The notes under the pieces are model-generated. The model ran no database searches. It saw nothing but the letters and a program-made list of their open reading frames with translations, and was not told the DNA's origin. A stretch of 64,000 nucleotides of DNA, from positions 1 through 64,000 of the forward strand of contig JANNXI010000198.1 of NCBI GenBank assembly GCA_031409495.1, written 5' to 3'. The stretch's first letter is position 1. Every line of letters starts with the position of its first letter. Shown one piece after another: positions 52,679 to 61,283 of this stretch. Source of the DNA: JANMDR01 sp031409495 (GTDB lineage: Bacteria; Pseudomonadota; Gammaproteobacteria; Burkholderiales; Usitatibacteraceae). The position numbers and the translations under genes were made by a program.

Positions 52679-54142
52679 GTGAACGAACAAATACTGATTA
52701 ACGTTACGCCGCAAGAAACTCGCGTGGCCATCATGAACATGGGTGCGGTGCAGGAGTTGCACATTGAACGTGGCGCAAACCAAGGTTTAGTGGGCAATAT
52801 CTATCTAGGCCGCGTAGGGCGCGTGCTGCCGGGTATGCAGTCGGCGTTTATTGAGATCGGGCTCGGGCGCGCGGCGTTTTTGCATGTGGCTGATTTATGG
52901 GCAAACCATAAGGGTAGCGAAAAGCAGGTTGAACAGAAGCCAATTGAAAAGCTCCTCAGCGAAGGCCAAACCTTACTGGTGCAAGTGATAAAAAACCCCA
53001 TCGGGAGCAAAGGTGCGCGCTTGTCCACCCAATTAAGCATGGCCGGACGCTTGTTGGTGTATTTACCGGGCGATGATCACATTGGCATTTCGCAGCGCAT
53101 CGAAGACGAAGTAGAGCGCGAGCATTTACGTGAAAAGCTGCACACCTTGGTGCCTGAAGGTGAATCTGGTGGCTTTATTGTGCGTACCGTGGCCGAAACT
53201 GCAACGGACGCCGAACTATCTGCCGATATTGAGTATTTGATCAAGCTATGGCGCGGCATTTGTGAGCACGGACGTACTGCGCCACCGCAAACCTTACTGT
53301 ACCGAGACCTTGATTTACCGCTACGCACCTTGCGCGATTTAGTGACTGACACCACGGAACGCATTATTGTTGATTCGCGGGAAACCCACGCCAAGCTAAA
53401 AGACTTTGCCGAGCACTATACGCGTAAGTCGCTGGCAGTTTTAGAACACTACAATGGCGAGCGGCCGCTGTTTGATTTATTCGGTGTTGAAGATGAAATT
53501 GAGCGCGCGCTGGAGCGTCGCGTTGATTTAAAATCTGGTGGCTATATAATTATCGACCAAACTGAGGCACTAACCACGATCGACGTGAACACCGGCGCTT
53601 TCGTGTCTGGACGGACCTTTGACGATACGATTTTTAAGACCAATTTAGAAGCCACATTGGTGGCAGCACACCAATTGCGGCTGCGCAATTTGGGCGGCAT
53701 CATTATTGTTGATTTTATCGACATGGATAATGAAGACCATAAAAACGCTGTGCTGGCTGAGTTTAGAAAAGCCTTGTCGCACGACCGCACGCGCATCACC
53801 GTAAATGGTTTTACGCAATTAGGCTTGGTAGAAATGACGCGGAAGCGCACCCGCGAAAGTCTGGCGCATGTTCTTTGCGAGCCCTGCCCCACTTGCTCGG
53901 GGAGAGGCGAGATTAAAAGTGCCAAAACAATTTGTTACGAAATTTTGCGCGAACTCTTAAGATCGGCACGGCAGTTTGACACCAAAGAGTATCGAATTTT
54001 AGGTTCGCAGACAGTTATTGATCTATTTTTAGACGAAGAATCCCAAAGCTTGGCAGAGCTAGAGGATTTTATTAAAAAACCGATTACGCTGTCGGTTGAA
54101 AGCACCTACACGCAGGAGCAATTTGACGTGATTTTGGTGTAG
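52679..54142 (+). CDS. rng: ribonuclease G
   Basis: RNase G is a single-strand endoribonuclease that matures 16S rRNA 5' ends and degrades mRNA. The GTG-started 487-residue protein has an S1 domain (GNIYLGRVGRVLPGMQSAFI), the AFLHVADLW segment, and the RNase E/G catalytic core with IIDQTEALTTIDVNTGAF and IIIVDFIDMDN, holding the metal-binding Asp residues. The zinc link is CEPCPTCSGRGE. Its size excludes RNase E, which carries a long C-terminal scaffold. It is the last gene of the run. Confidence 0.93.
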   Translation: MNEQILINVTPQETRVAIMNMGAVQELHIERGANQGLVGNIYLGRVGRVLPGMQSAFIEIGLGRAAFLHVADLWANHKGSEKQVEQKPIEKLLSEGQTLLVQVIKNPIGSKGARLSTQLSMAGRLLVYLPGDDHIGISQRIEDEVEREHLREKLHTLVPEGESGGFIVRTVAETATDAELSADIEYLIKLWRGICEHGRTAPPQTLLYRDLDLPLRTLRDLVTDTTERIIVDSRETHAKLKDFAEHYTRKSLAVLEHYNGERPLFDLFGVEDEIERALERRVDLKSGGYIIIDQTEALTTIDVNTGAFVSGRTFDDTIFKTNLEATLVAAHQLRLRNLGGIIIVDFIDMDNEDHKNAVLAEFRKALSHDRTRITVNGFTQLGLVEMTRKRTRESLAHVLCEPCPTCSGRGEIKSAKTICYEILRELLRSARQFDTKEYRILGSQTVIDLFLDEESQSLAELEDFIKKPITLSVESTYTQEQFDVILV

Positions 54143-54170
54143 CTTGCTGCAAAAAACCCACGCACTTTGT

Positions 54171-56102
54171 TTACGATTTTGGCGGCGCTGTTTCGCGCAA
54201 CTTGACGATTAAATCAGTAATCATCGTTGCCTGATCCTGCACCACTTTGCGTTGGTTCATCAGCTTACGCAACTCACCGTCGATATTTTCAGTGCGCGCA
54301 TTGAGAGACGCCATAGAATCTAGGCGCTGCTGCAAATGTACTTTATGATCCTTCATTTGCGTTTCGAGCCGCAGGGGCGTTTCATTGAGCCAACGATCGG
54401 TTTCGGCTCGCGCATCGGCAAAAATTTGTCGCGCTTCTTCAACCAACATACGCCAGAAGCGGCGAATCATCCACTTCTTTTCGGTGCCGTAAAGGTTAAC
54501 GGGGTCGTTACAAAACTGTTCCGTCTCAAACACCAAAAGCTTTAATTTAGTCCGCGCCATTTCAAGGTCAAGCTTGGGTATTTGGGTCTTTTCAAAACCA
54601 AATCTGGCGTGAAAAGTGGTGTAGGAATCTTGCATATACGCTTGCGAATGGCTCGCAACTTCCGAAATCACATTAAACTCTTGTTCCATCAACGTAATGA
54701 GTGATTTCATCCCACGCGTCAACCCTCGGGTATACCAAGAGTCTTCCATGGCCTGCATGGATCGGGCGCACATCACATCAATTTTTGAAGGGTTGAGCAA
54801 GTCGAGTAGCGCGCTACGCTGCTTATTGAACTCGGCTTTGTGGGTTTTATATTCCGCTAGCGCAAGGGTATACACTTCTTTCTCAGCAGTTACTTTTTCC
54901 CAAAGTTTTTGCGCTACATCGCGCCCTTTGCCCGACAAACTTTGCAATTCATCCATTTGCGCGGTATTTGCGGCGAGTTTTTGTGCGCAGCTGCGATGGC
55001 TTGCTACCATCATGCCGCCAATTTCGTTAGTGACCGAACGTGCCAAAATTTGCCTGCGAACAGGAATAATTTCATCGGCTAAAAAGCGTTCTAAATGCTC
55101 AATGCCGGAACGATTAATCATATCCGCATCGTTTTTTATGCGGCCGATGAGCGCTTTTTGTGCCGACACGGCAAACACTCTTTCAACCGGAAGCCCAAGC
55201 TGACGGCTGGTTGACTGAATCATCCGGTCCATGCTTGCTTGAATTTCCGGCTCGGTTTTAAGCTCGTCCCACATGAGATCAATTTTGTTAAGCACCGCCA
55301 TTTTTGCTGGCATGCCCGTTTTGACGTAACGCTCCCAAATCTCTAAGTCGCTCTTCGTTACGCCGGTATCCATGCCCAACAAAAACAACACAGCATGCGC
55401 GTTGGGGATGGTGGAAAGCGTTAACTCAGGCTCTAACCCTAAAGCGTTCAAACCTGGCGTATCCAATATCGACAAGCCGTTGGTTAACAAGGGGTGCGGG
55501 TAATTGATGATGGCATAACGCCAAGCAGGGACTTCGACAATTTCATCTTCTTTAGGCCCTGTGCCATCGTCAAACATCGGGATCAAGCCCATCATTCGGG
55601 CATCCAAGGCATAGACACGCTTAGTGTCAGCTAACGACATGAGCGCTTGGCGCATGTCTTTTGCAGAATCAGTATTGAGCCTAATTTTGCTCCACTCGAC
55701 AGGCATATTTTTAAGCTGCGAAATGGATTCGTCGCGATAACGGGTTTCAACCGACAACAGCTTTAAATAGGGTCCTTCATTGGGATCATGGAAAATTTCG
55801 GTTGGGCACATCGTCGTTCGACCCACATCCGACGGCAGCAAACGTTCTTTAAAGCTAGAAAAAAACATCGCGTTAATAAGCTCAGATTTACCGCGCGAAA
55901 ATTCAGCCAAAAACGCTAACAGTAGCCGACCCTTGTTGAGCGTTTCTAATAGATCATAAAAGCGAATCGATTGTTGTACATCCAACTGACCGCTTTGCTC
56001 AAGCCAGTTATGATAGGTTTCAACACTGCGCACCAAATCCTCGCGCCAACCGTTGTAGCGGGCGATTTCGGCTTCAAAACTGGAATTAGTGGCGGAATCC
56101 AA
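54171..56102 (-). CDS. dynamin-like large GTPase
   Basis: This 643-residue protein has a GTPase domain: G1 AEFSRGKSELINAMF, a G2-like TTMCPTEI, G3 LDTPGLNAL, and G4 LNKIDLMWD. Long helical regions after about residue 350 are typical of the bacterial dynamin-like stalk. The P-loop reads EFSRGKSEL, where other dynamins have G-x-F-S-x-G-K-S. No transmembrane helix is evident. Members act in membrane remodelling or stress protection. It is convergent with rng, 28 bp apart. Confidence 0.85.
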   Translation of the reverse strand: MDSATNSSFEAEIARYNGWREDLVRSVETYHNWLEQSGQLDVQQSIRFYDLLETLNKGRLLLAFLAEFSRGKSELINAMFFSSFKERLLPSDVGRTTMCPTEIFHDPNEGPYLKLLSVETRYRDESISQLKNMPVEWSKIRLNTDSAKDMRQALMSLADTKRVYALDARMMGLIPMFDDGTGPKEDEIVEVPAWRYAIINYPHPLLTNGLSILDTPGLNALGLEPELTLSTIPNAHAVLFLLGMDTGVTKSDLEIWERYVKTGMPAKMAVLNKIDLMWDELKTEPEIQASMDRMIQSTSRQLGLPVERVFAVSAQKALIGRIKNDADMINRSGIEHLERFLADEIIPVRRQILARSVTNEIGGMMVASHRSCAQKLAANTAQMDELQSLSGKGRDVAQKLWEKVTAEKEVYTLALAEYKTHKAEFNKQRSALLDLLNPSKIDVMCARSMQAMEDSWYTRGLTRGMKSLITLMEQEFNVISEVASHSQAYMQDSYTTFHARFGFEKTQIPKLDLEMARTKLKLLVFETEQFCNDPVNLYGTEKKWMIRRFWRMLVEEARQIFADARAETDRWLNETPLRLETQMKDHKVHLQQRLDSMASLNARTENIDGELRKLMNQRKVVQDQATMITDLIVKLRETAPPKS

Positions 56103-56292
56103 AAATTAGTGTCTCGCTATTTTCAACTTGTTGTTTATTGTTGTCTGACGCGTAAATGGTGAAACTGAAACTCGCTTACACATCCACACACAACCTGATT
56201 GTACGTTAATCAATGGCTGCGCGCAGCCTGATTAATGAGCACCATTGTAAATTTACATCACGGCTCCCGAAATAACCGTTGGCTAGCGACCC

Positions 56293-56886
56293 TCAAATTC
56301 CTGCAACCGCTAAATAGAGCTGTTTCAATGCCTGCGCATCCACATGCTTCAACACCACGACCAGCAGCAATTGACAGAAAATCAGTAACACCAGTGGCGA
56401 CAAATCAACGCCACCTACGGTCGGCAAAATGCGCCTGAGATGCTTTAAAAAGGGGCGCGTCAAGGCATCAAAGAACGGCGCAACCGCATGATAGGGACTG
56501 ACCCAGGAAAGTACCGCTTGTACTACAAGTGCGCCAATAAGAAGATAAAGCGTTACGCCAATTAGACGTAGTACCGTCAACGCCAACACCCACGCCATGA
56601 CTTCAATATTTAGAAACTCACGGAACCCAGCCAACACCAATAGCGCCAGCACTAATGCGAGCTCCAGTAAAAATGCCATGGTGAAGGTGGCCATATCTAG
56701 CTTAAAAATACTAGGTATCACTTTGCGCAGCGGCAACACCGCAAAGTTAGTCAGCGCGATAACAAAATCACCGATTGGATTGCGAAACGGCGCGCGAAGT
56801 GTTTGTGCATAAAACCGCAACAGCGCGGCGAAAATAAACAATCCAAAAAATGCCTCTAATACAAATTGTGCCGCTTGAACTAGCAT
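56293..56886 (-). CDS. yggT: YggT-family membrane protein
   Basis: This 197-residue protein holds two YggT repeats. The pairs of helices lie at about residues 8-25 and 65-90, then 100-125 and 155-180, and each repeat carries the basic RxPFRNPIGDF-like or RPFLKHLRRILPT motif. It is an integral membrane protein. The family appears next to proC-yggS in most proteobacteria and has been linked to osmotic tolerance, but the mechanism is not established. A palindrome copy separates it from proC. Confidence 0.9.
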   Translation of the reverse strand: MLVQAAQFVLEAFFGLFIFAALLRFYAQTLRAPFRNPIGDFVIALTNFAVLPLRKVIPSIFKLDMATFTMAFLLELALVLALLVLAGFREFLNIEVMAWVLALTVLRLIGVTLYLLIGALVVQAVLSWVSPYHAVAPFFDALTRPFLKHLRRILPTVGGVDLSPLVLLIFCQLLLVVVLKHVDAQALKQLYLAVAGI

Positions 56887-56911
56887 GTATCACCTTTAAA
56901 CTATGAAAATT

Positions 56912-56947
56912 GGCTGAGGATGCCCTAAAATAGGGCATCTCCAAGGC
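56912..56947. repeat. 36-bp palindrome between proC and yggT
   Basis: The arms GGATGCCCTA and TAGGGCATCTCC pair almost perfectly around AAA, with one extra base in the outer right arm. It sits 25 bp 3' of the proC stop. Confidence 0.85.
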
Positions 56948-56972
56948 ATATCAAGAGCGCTAGCGCAACCAG

Positions 56973-57809
56973 TTAAGCAGCCCCTAGCTCCTTAGAACGC
57001 GCCTGCGCGGCTTGCACGGCAGCCACTATGTGCGCCTTTACATCAAGTGCGTCTAGTTGCGCAATGGCAGCTTCAGTGGTTCCGCGTTTTGAGGTTACCT
57101 GCGCACGTAGCGTAGCGGGCGAATCGGCACTTTGCGCGGCCAGCAACGCCCCGCCACGGAAAGTTTCCAGCGCAAATTCGCGGGCTTGGGCGGGCGTGAA
57201 GCCTAATGAAATTGCCGCCGACTCTAGCGCTTCAATAAAGTAAAACACGTAAGCTGGCCCAGAGCCAGATACCGCAGTAACGGCGTCAAGCATTGTTTCA
57301 TCGTCAAACCATTGCGTTTTGCCCACGGTGGCAAGCAGCGCGGTAGCGAGGCTGCGGGCGTGCGCATCAACATTTGGCGCAGCATAAAGACCCGTAATAC
57401 CTGCATGAATCATCGCTGGCGTGTTGGGCATAGCGCGCACAACGATGGGTTTGGCGCTAGCATCATCACTTAACCAAGCGCCGAGCGCGCCGGTGGTGAT
57501 ACCAGCGGCGATGCTGAGCACCACGCCGCCTAACCGCCCCTTTAGTGGCGCTATGGCTTCTTGCATCAATTGTGGTTTCACGGCCAGCACGATAATATCT
57601 GCAGGCGTTATAGCTGTTGCAGCTGCGGCTAAATAAGCGGTAGCTGATTCAAAAATGGTGACTGGATACATCGCCGTCAACTGCGCAGCAGTTGCGGCAA
57701 ATGGCTCAATAACCACGACTTTATTGGCGTTGCGAGCTTCTGGCGTCGCAAATAATCCAGAAATAATCGCACGCGCCATGTTGCCACCGCCTACAAATAA
57801 AATGTTCAA
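56973..57809 (-). CDS. proC: pyrroline-5-carboxylate reductase
   Basis: ProC makes proline from P5C using NADPH or NADH. The 278-residue protein has the Rossmann start ILFVGGGNMARAIISGL, VLAVKPQLMQEAIAP, the RAMPNTPAMIHAGITGLYA block and DAVTAVSGSGPAYVFYFIEAL, with TSKRGTTEAAI near the end. It lies 32 bp downstream of yggS on the same strand, the usual pairing. The proA gene in this window is separate. Confidence 0.95.
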   Translation of the reverse strand: MNILFVGGGNMARAIISGLFATPEARNANKVVVIEPFAATAAQLTAMYPVTIFESATAYLAAAATAITPADIIVLAVKPQLMQEAIAPLKGRLGGVVLSIAAGITTGALGAWLSDDASAKPIVVRAMPNTPAMIHAGITGLYAAPNVDAHARSLATALLATVGKTQWFDDETMLDAVTAVSGSGPAYVFYFIEALESAAISLGFTPAQAREFALETFRGGALLAAQSADSPATLRAQVTSKRGTTEAAIAQLDALDVKAHIVAAVQAAQARSKELGAA

Positions 57810-57841
57810 CTTAATTTATCCTCTATTGCGATTGCACAACG

Positions 57842-58537
57842 TTATTTTCGCGCGCCAAAAATCGCGCTGCCAATTCGAACCAAATTACCGCCAGCGCCAA
57901 TCGCCGTTTCAAAATCCTGACTCATCCCCATGGACAAGGTGTCGAGCTTGGCGCCAGCTTGGTTAATGTGGGCTTTTAAGGTCGCCAACGTGGCCGCCAA
58001 AAGCTGAAACTGCCGCGTCTGCTCAGCCACATCACTTACATTTTCAATAATGGTCATCAAGCCGCGCAAGCGTAAATTAGGTAACTGCACCACCGATTGC
58101 GCCAAAGCCAACGCCGCTGCAAGCGGCACGCCCCCTTTGCTCACTTCCCCACTCACATTTACTTGGAGACAAATTTCTAGCGGCGCTAAATTTGCGGGCC
58201 GATGTTGGCTCAGGGCAGTGGCAATTTTTAACCGATCCACACCATGTACCCACGCAAAATGCTGCGCAATAGGTTTCGCTTTGTTACTTTGAATGGGCCC
58301 GATGAAGTGCCATTCAATCGCTAAATCCGCCAATTGCGGCATCTTTTCTAACGATTCTTGGACATAGTTCTCGCCAAACGCCTGCTGCCCGGCCAGAAAG
58401 GCTTCGCGCACCAGCGCTGCAGGCTGCGTTTTGCTTACCGCAACCAACAAGGTCCGACCCTGGGCACCAGTCTGTGCAGCTTCAACAGCTAAAATTCGAT
58501 CACGGACGTGTTGCAAGTTGACAGCGATGTAGGACAT
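57842..58537 (-). CDS. yggS: YggS-family pyridoxal-5'-phosphate homeostasis protein
   Basis: This PLP-binding single-domain TIM-barrel protein (PLPBP/YBL036C) controls cellular vitamin B6 balance. It has LLVAVSKTQPAALVREAF with the PLP Lys, FGENYVQE, EWHFIGPIQSNK, and the C-terminal SMGMSQDFETAI, VRIGSAIFG phosphate-binding part. The ATG at 58537 gives MSYIAVNLQHVRDRI, the family start; the frame extends to 58573. It is divergent from pilT with under 80 bp between, as in many proteobacteria. Confidence 0.94.
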   Translation of the reverse strand: MSYIAVNLQHVRDRILAVEAAQTGAQGRTLLVAVSKTQPAALVREAFLAGQQAFGENYVQESLEKMPQLADLAIEWHFIGPIQSNKAKPIAQHFAWVHGVDRLKIATALSQHRPANLAPLEICLQVNVSGEVSKGGVPLAAALALAQSVVQLPNLRLRGLMTIIENVSDVAEQTRQFQLLAATLATLKAHINQAGAKLDTLSMGMSQDFETAIGAGGNLVRIGSAIFGARK

Positions 58538-58615
58538 AATTTGGCGTAAGCTATGGGTATTAAAATAAAACAAGCGTCAATTTGAAATCCTTCAACCTTC
58601 TTACGGAAAAGTATA

Positions 58616-59656
58616 ATGGAAATCGCTGAGCTACTCGCCTTTGGTGTAAAGAATAAAGCGTCCGATTTGCACTTATCGGCTGGATTGCCACCAATGATCC
58701 GCGTTCATGGCGACGTGCGCCGGATTAACGTTCCCGCCCTGACGCATGACGATGTGCACGGCATGGTGTACGACATCATGAACGATGGCCAGCGCAAGCA
58801 GTACGAAGAGAATTTGGAATGCGATTTCTCTTTTGAAATTCCAAATTTAGCGCGCTTTCGCGTAAACGCCTTTAACCACCAACGCGGCTCTGGTGCGGTG
58901 ATGCGAACGATTCCTTCCAAGGTGCTATCGCTGGAAGAATTAAATGCGCCAAAAATTTTCCAAGAAATTTCTAACCAACCGCGCGGCATGGTGCTGGTGA
59001 CTGGCCCGACCGGCTCTGGCAAGTCAACCACCTTGGCCGCCATGGTCGACTACATTAATAACAATGAATACGGCCACATTTTAACGGTTGAAGATCCGAT
59101 TGAATTTGTGCACGAATCAAAAAAGTGTTTGATGAACCAACGCGAAGTTGGCCCGCACACGCTATCGTTCGCAAACGCTCTAAAATCGGCCTTGCGCGAG
59201 GATCCGGATATTATTTTGGTGGGCGAAATGCGCGATTTAGAAACAATTCGTCTAGCGATGACGGCGGCCGAAACGGGCCATTTAGTGTTCGGCACTCTGC
59301 ACACCAGCTCAGCGGCTAAAACGGTTGACCGTATTATTGACGTGTTCCCAGCGGCTGAAAAGGAAATGATTCGCGCCATGTTAAGCGAAAGCTTACGCGC
59401 CGTTATCTCGCAAAGCTTATGCAAAACCAAAGAAGGCAATGGTCGCGTTGCAGCCCACGAAATTATGATCGGCACGCCAGCGATTCGTAACTTAATTCGC
59501 GAGGCCAAAGTAGCGCAGATGTACTCCGCTATCCAAACTGGCCAAGCCATTGGTATGCAGACGATGGACCAGTGCTTAACAGATTTGGTGCGCCGCAACA
59601 TCATTACCGTAGCCGAAGCGCGCAACAAGGCCGCCAATAAAGATGCGTTTAACTAA
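58616..59656 (+). CDS. pilT: type IV pilus retraction ATPase PilT
   Basis: This is a 346-residue hexameric ATPase that powers pilus retraction and twitching or DNA uptake. It has an N-terminal PAS-like domain with KASDLHLSAGLPP, Walker A GPTGSGKSTTLA, an Asp box, Walker B DPDIILVGEMRD, the His box TGHLVFGTLHTSSA, and the PilT-specific C-terminal AIRNLIREAKVAQM. The ATG is preceded by a weak ACGGAA ribosome site. It is not linked to the MSHA-like locus and presumably serves the cell's main type IVa pilus. Confidence 0.96.
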   Translation: MEIAELLAFGVKNKASDLHLSAGLPPMIRVHGDVRRINVPALTHDDVHGMVYDIMNDGQRKQYEENLECDFSFEIPNLARFRVNAFNHQRGSGAVMRTIPSKVLSLEELNAPKIFQEISNQPRGMVLVTGPTGSGKSTTLAAMVDYINNNEYGHILTVEDPIEFVHESKKCLMNQREVGPHTLSFANALKSALREDPDIILVGEMRDLETIRLAMTAAETGHLVFGTLHTSSAAKTVDRIIDVFPAAEKEMIRAMLSESLRAVISQSLCKTKEGNGRVAAHEIMIGTPAIRNLIREAKVAQMYSAIQTGQAIGMQTMDQCLTDLVRRNIITVAEARNKAANKDAFN

Positions 59657-59714
59657 GCCAGCCTAAGTCAGCGTCTAGCCACTAAAGTATCTCTTCAAAA
59701 CCAAGGAGTAAATA

Positions 59715-60854
59715 ATGGAACGCGAACAAGCACTTAAATTCATTCATGAGCTACTAAAAGCCATGATTGCCAAACGCGGGTCGGATTTATTTCTTACGGC
59801 GGGCTTTCCGCCTGCGATGAAAATTGACGGGAGGATGACCCCCGTTTCGCAGTCAAGTTTATCGCCCATGCATACCGGCGAAATGGCTAGATCCATCATG
59901 ACCGACAAACAGGCCGCAGAATTTGAAGCCACCAAGGAATGCAATTTCGCCATTTCACCTGCCGGTGTGGGTCGCTTCCGCGTCAATGCGTTTATGCAGC
60001 AAGGCCGGATTGGCTTAGTGATGCGTACCATCACCACTGAAATCCCCAAGTTTGAAGACTTGGGACTTCCGGTCGTACTAAAGGACGTAGCCATGACCAA
60101 ACGTGGCTTGGTTATTTTAGTGGGCGGTACGGGCTCAGGCAAATCGACTTCATTGGCAGCCATGATCGGCTATCGCAATGAAAACAGTTACGGCCATATT
60201 GTAACCATCGAAGATCCAGTTGAATATGTGCACGATCATCGCAACTGTGTCGTCACCCAGCGCGAAATTGGTGTGGATACGGAGAGCTGGCATGCCGCGC
60301 TAAAAAACACGCTGCGCCAAGCACCAGACGTGATTCTAATCGGCGAGATCCGCGATCGCGAGACAATGGATTATGCAATAGCCTTTGCCGAAACGGGCCA
60401 TTTATGTATGTCTACACTACACGCCAACTCTGCGAGCCAAGCGCTGGATCGCATTATTAACTTCTTCCCTGAAGAGCGCCGCCCACAGTTATTGATGGAT
60501 CTTTCGCTAAACCTAAAAGCCTTCGTTTCGCAGCGCCTAATCCCTAAAAAAGAAGGTAAAGGTCGCGTTGCCGCCATTGAAATATTGCTGAATTCGCCCT
60601 TGATGGCAGATTTAATTTTCAAAGGTGAAGTGACCGAAATCAAAGACTTAATGAAGCGCTCTCGCGAAATGGGCATGCAAACCTTCGATATGGCGCTTTT
60701 TGACCTTTATGAAGAAGATGCGATTAGCTTCGAAGATGCGCTGCGCAACGCAGATTCTGTTAACGACTTACGCTTGCGCGTTAAGCTCGAGAGTAAAAAT
60801 GCCGGCGCCAGAGATTTGGGCCGAGGCATAGATCATTTGGAGATCGTAAAATAA
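59715..60854 (+). CDS. pilU: PilT-like accessory ATPase PilU
   Basis: PilU is a second retraction ATPase that works together with PilT. The 379-residue protein has KRGSDLFLTAGFPPAMKIDG, Walker A GGTGSGKSTS, Walker B PDVILIGEIRDRE, and TGHLCMSTLHANSA. The C-terminus (about 40 residues longer than PilT) is NAGARDLGRGIDHLEIVK, typical of PilU. A GGAG site precedes the ATG 58 bp after pilT, so the two are probably co-transcribed. Confidence 0.95.
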   Translation: MEREQALKFIHELLKAMIAKRGSDLFLTAGFPPAMKIDGRMTPVSQSSLSPMHTGEMARSIMTDKQAAEFEATKECNFAISPAGVGRFRVNAFMQQGRIGLVMRTITTEIPKFEDLGLPVVLKDVAMTKRGLVILVGGTGSGKSTSLAAMIGYRNENSYGHIVTIEDPVEYVHDHRNCVVTQREIGVDTESWHAALKNTLRQAPDVILIGEIRDRETMDYAIAFAETGHLCMSTLHANSASQALDRIINFFPEERRPQLLMDLSLNLKAFVSQRLIPKKEGKGRVAAIEILLNSPLMADLIFKGEVTEIKDLMKRSREMGMQTFDMALFDLYEEDAISFEDALRNADSVNDLRLRVKLESKNAGARDLGRGIDHLEIVK

Positions 60855-60923
60855 CCAACTGGACTAAGAGGATTGCCAGCGCTCTGTTAAAATAACTAAT
60901 TCCCTGATTGCTGAAAGATTGCC

Positions 60924-61247
60924 GTGACTTACGTAATAACCGAAAGCTGCATTAAGTGTAAATATACTGATTGTGTAGACGTGTGCCCCGTAGATTGCTT
61001 CCGCGAAGGCCCGAACATGTTGGTTATTGATCCAGACGAGTGCATTGACTGCACACTTTGCGTGGCTGAATGCCCTGTAGAAGCTATTTTTGCCGAGGAT
61101 GATGTACCGACAGCGCAAAAACCCTTTATCGCCATCAATGCAGAACTCGCTAAGCTATGGAAGCCAATTGTGGCCCGTAAGCCAGCGCCACCTGACGCCG
61201 ATGAATGGGCGAAAGCAAGCGATAAAGCCAAGCTACTCGAGCGCTAA
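60924..61247 (+). CDS. fdxA: 7Fe ferredoxin (FdxA type)
   Basis: This is a 107-residue electron carrier holding a [3Fe-4S] and a [4Fe-4S] cluster. The GTG-started protein begins TYVITESCIKCKYTDC and continues VDVCPVDCFREG, where the second Cys ligand region is of the 7Fe form. CIDCTLCVAECPVEAI is the 4Fe motif. The C-terminal helix extension is usual for the Azotobacter-type family. It lies between pilU and the repair-nuclease gene, and nothing shows which enzyme it serves. Confidence 0.93.
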   Translation: MTYVITESCIKCKYTDCVDVCPVDCFREGPNMLVIDPDECIDCTLCVAECPVEAIFAEDDVPTAQKPFIAINAELAKLWKPIVARKPAPPDADEWAKASDKAKLLER

Positions 61248-61283
61248 ACACGCGCATTACCCTTAGCCAACACGGGTGCAAAC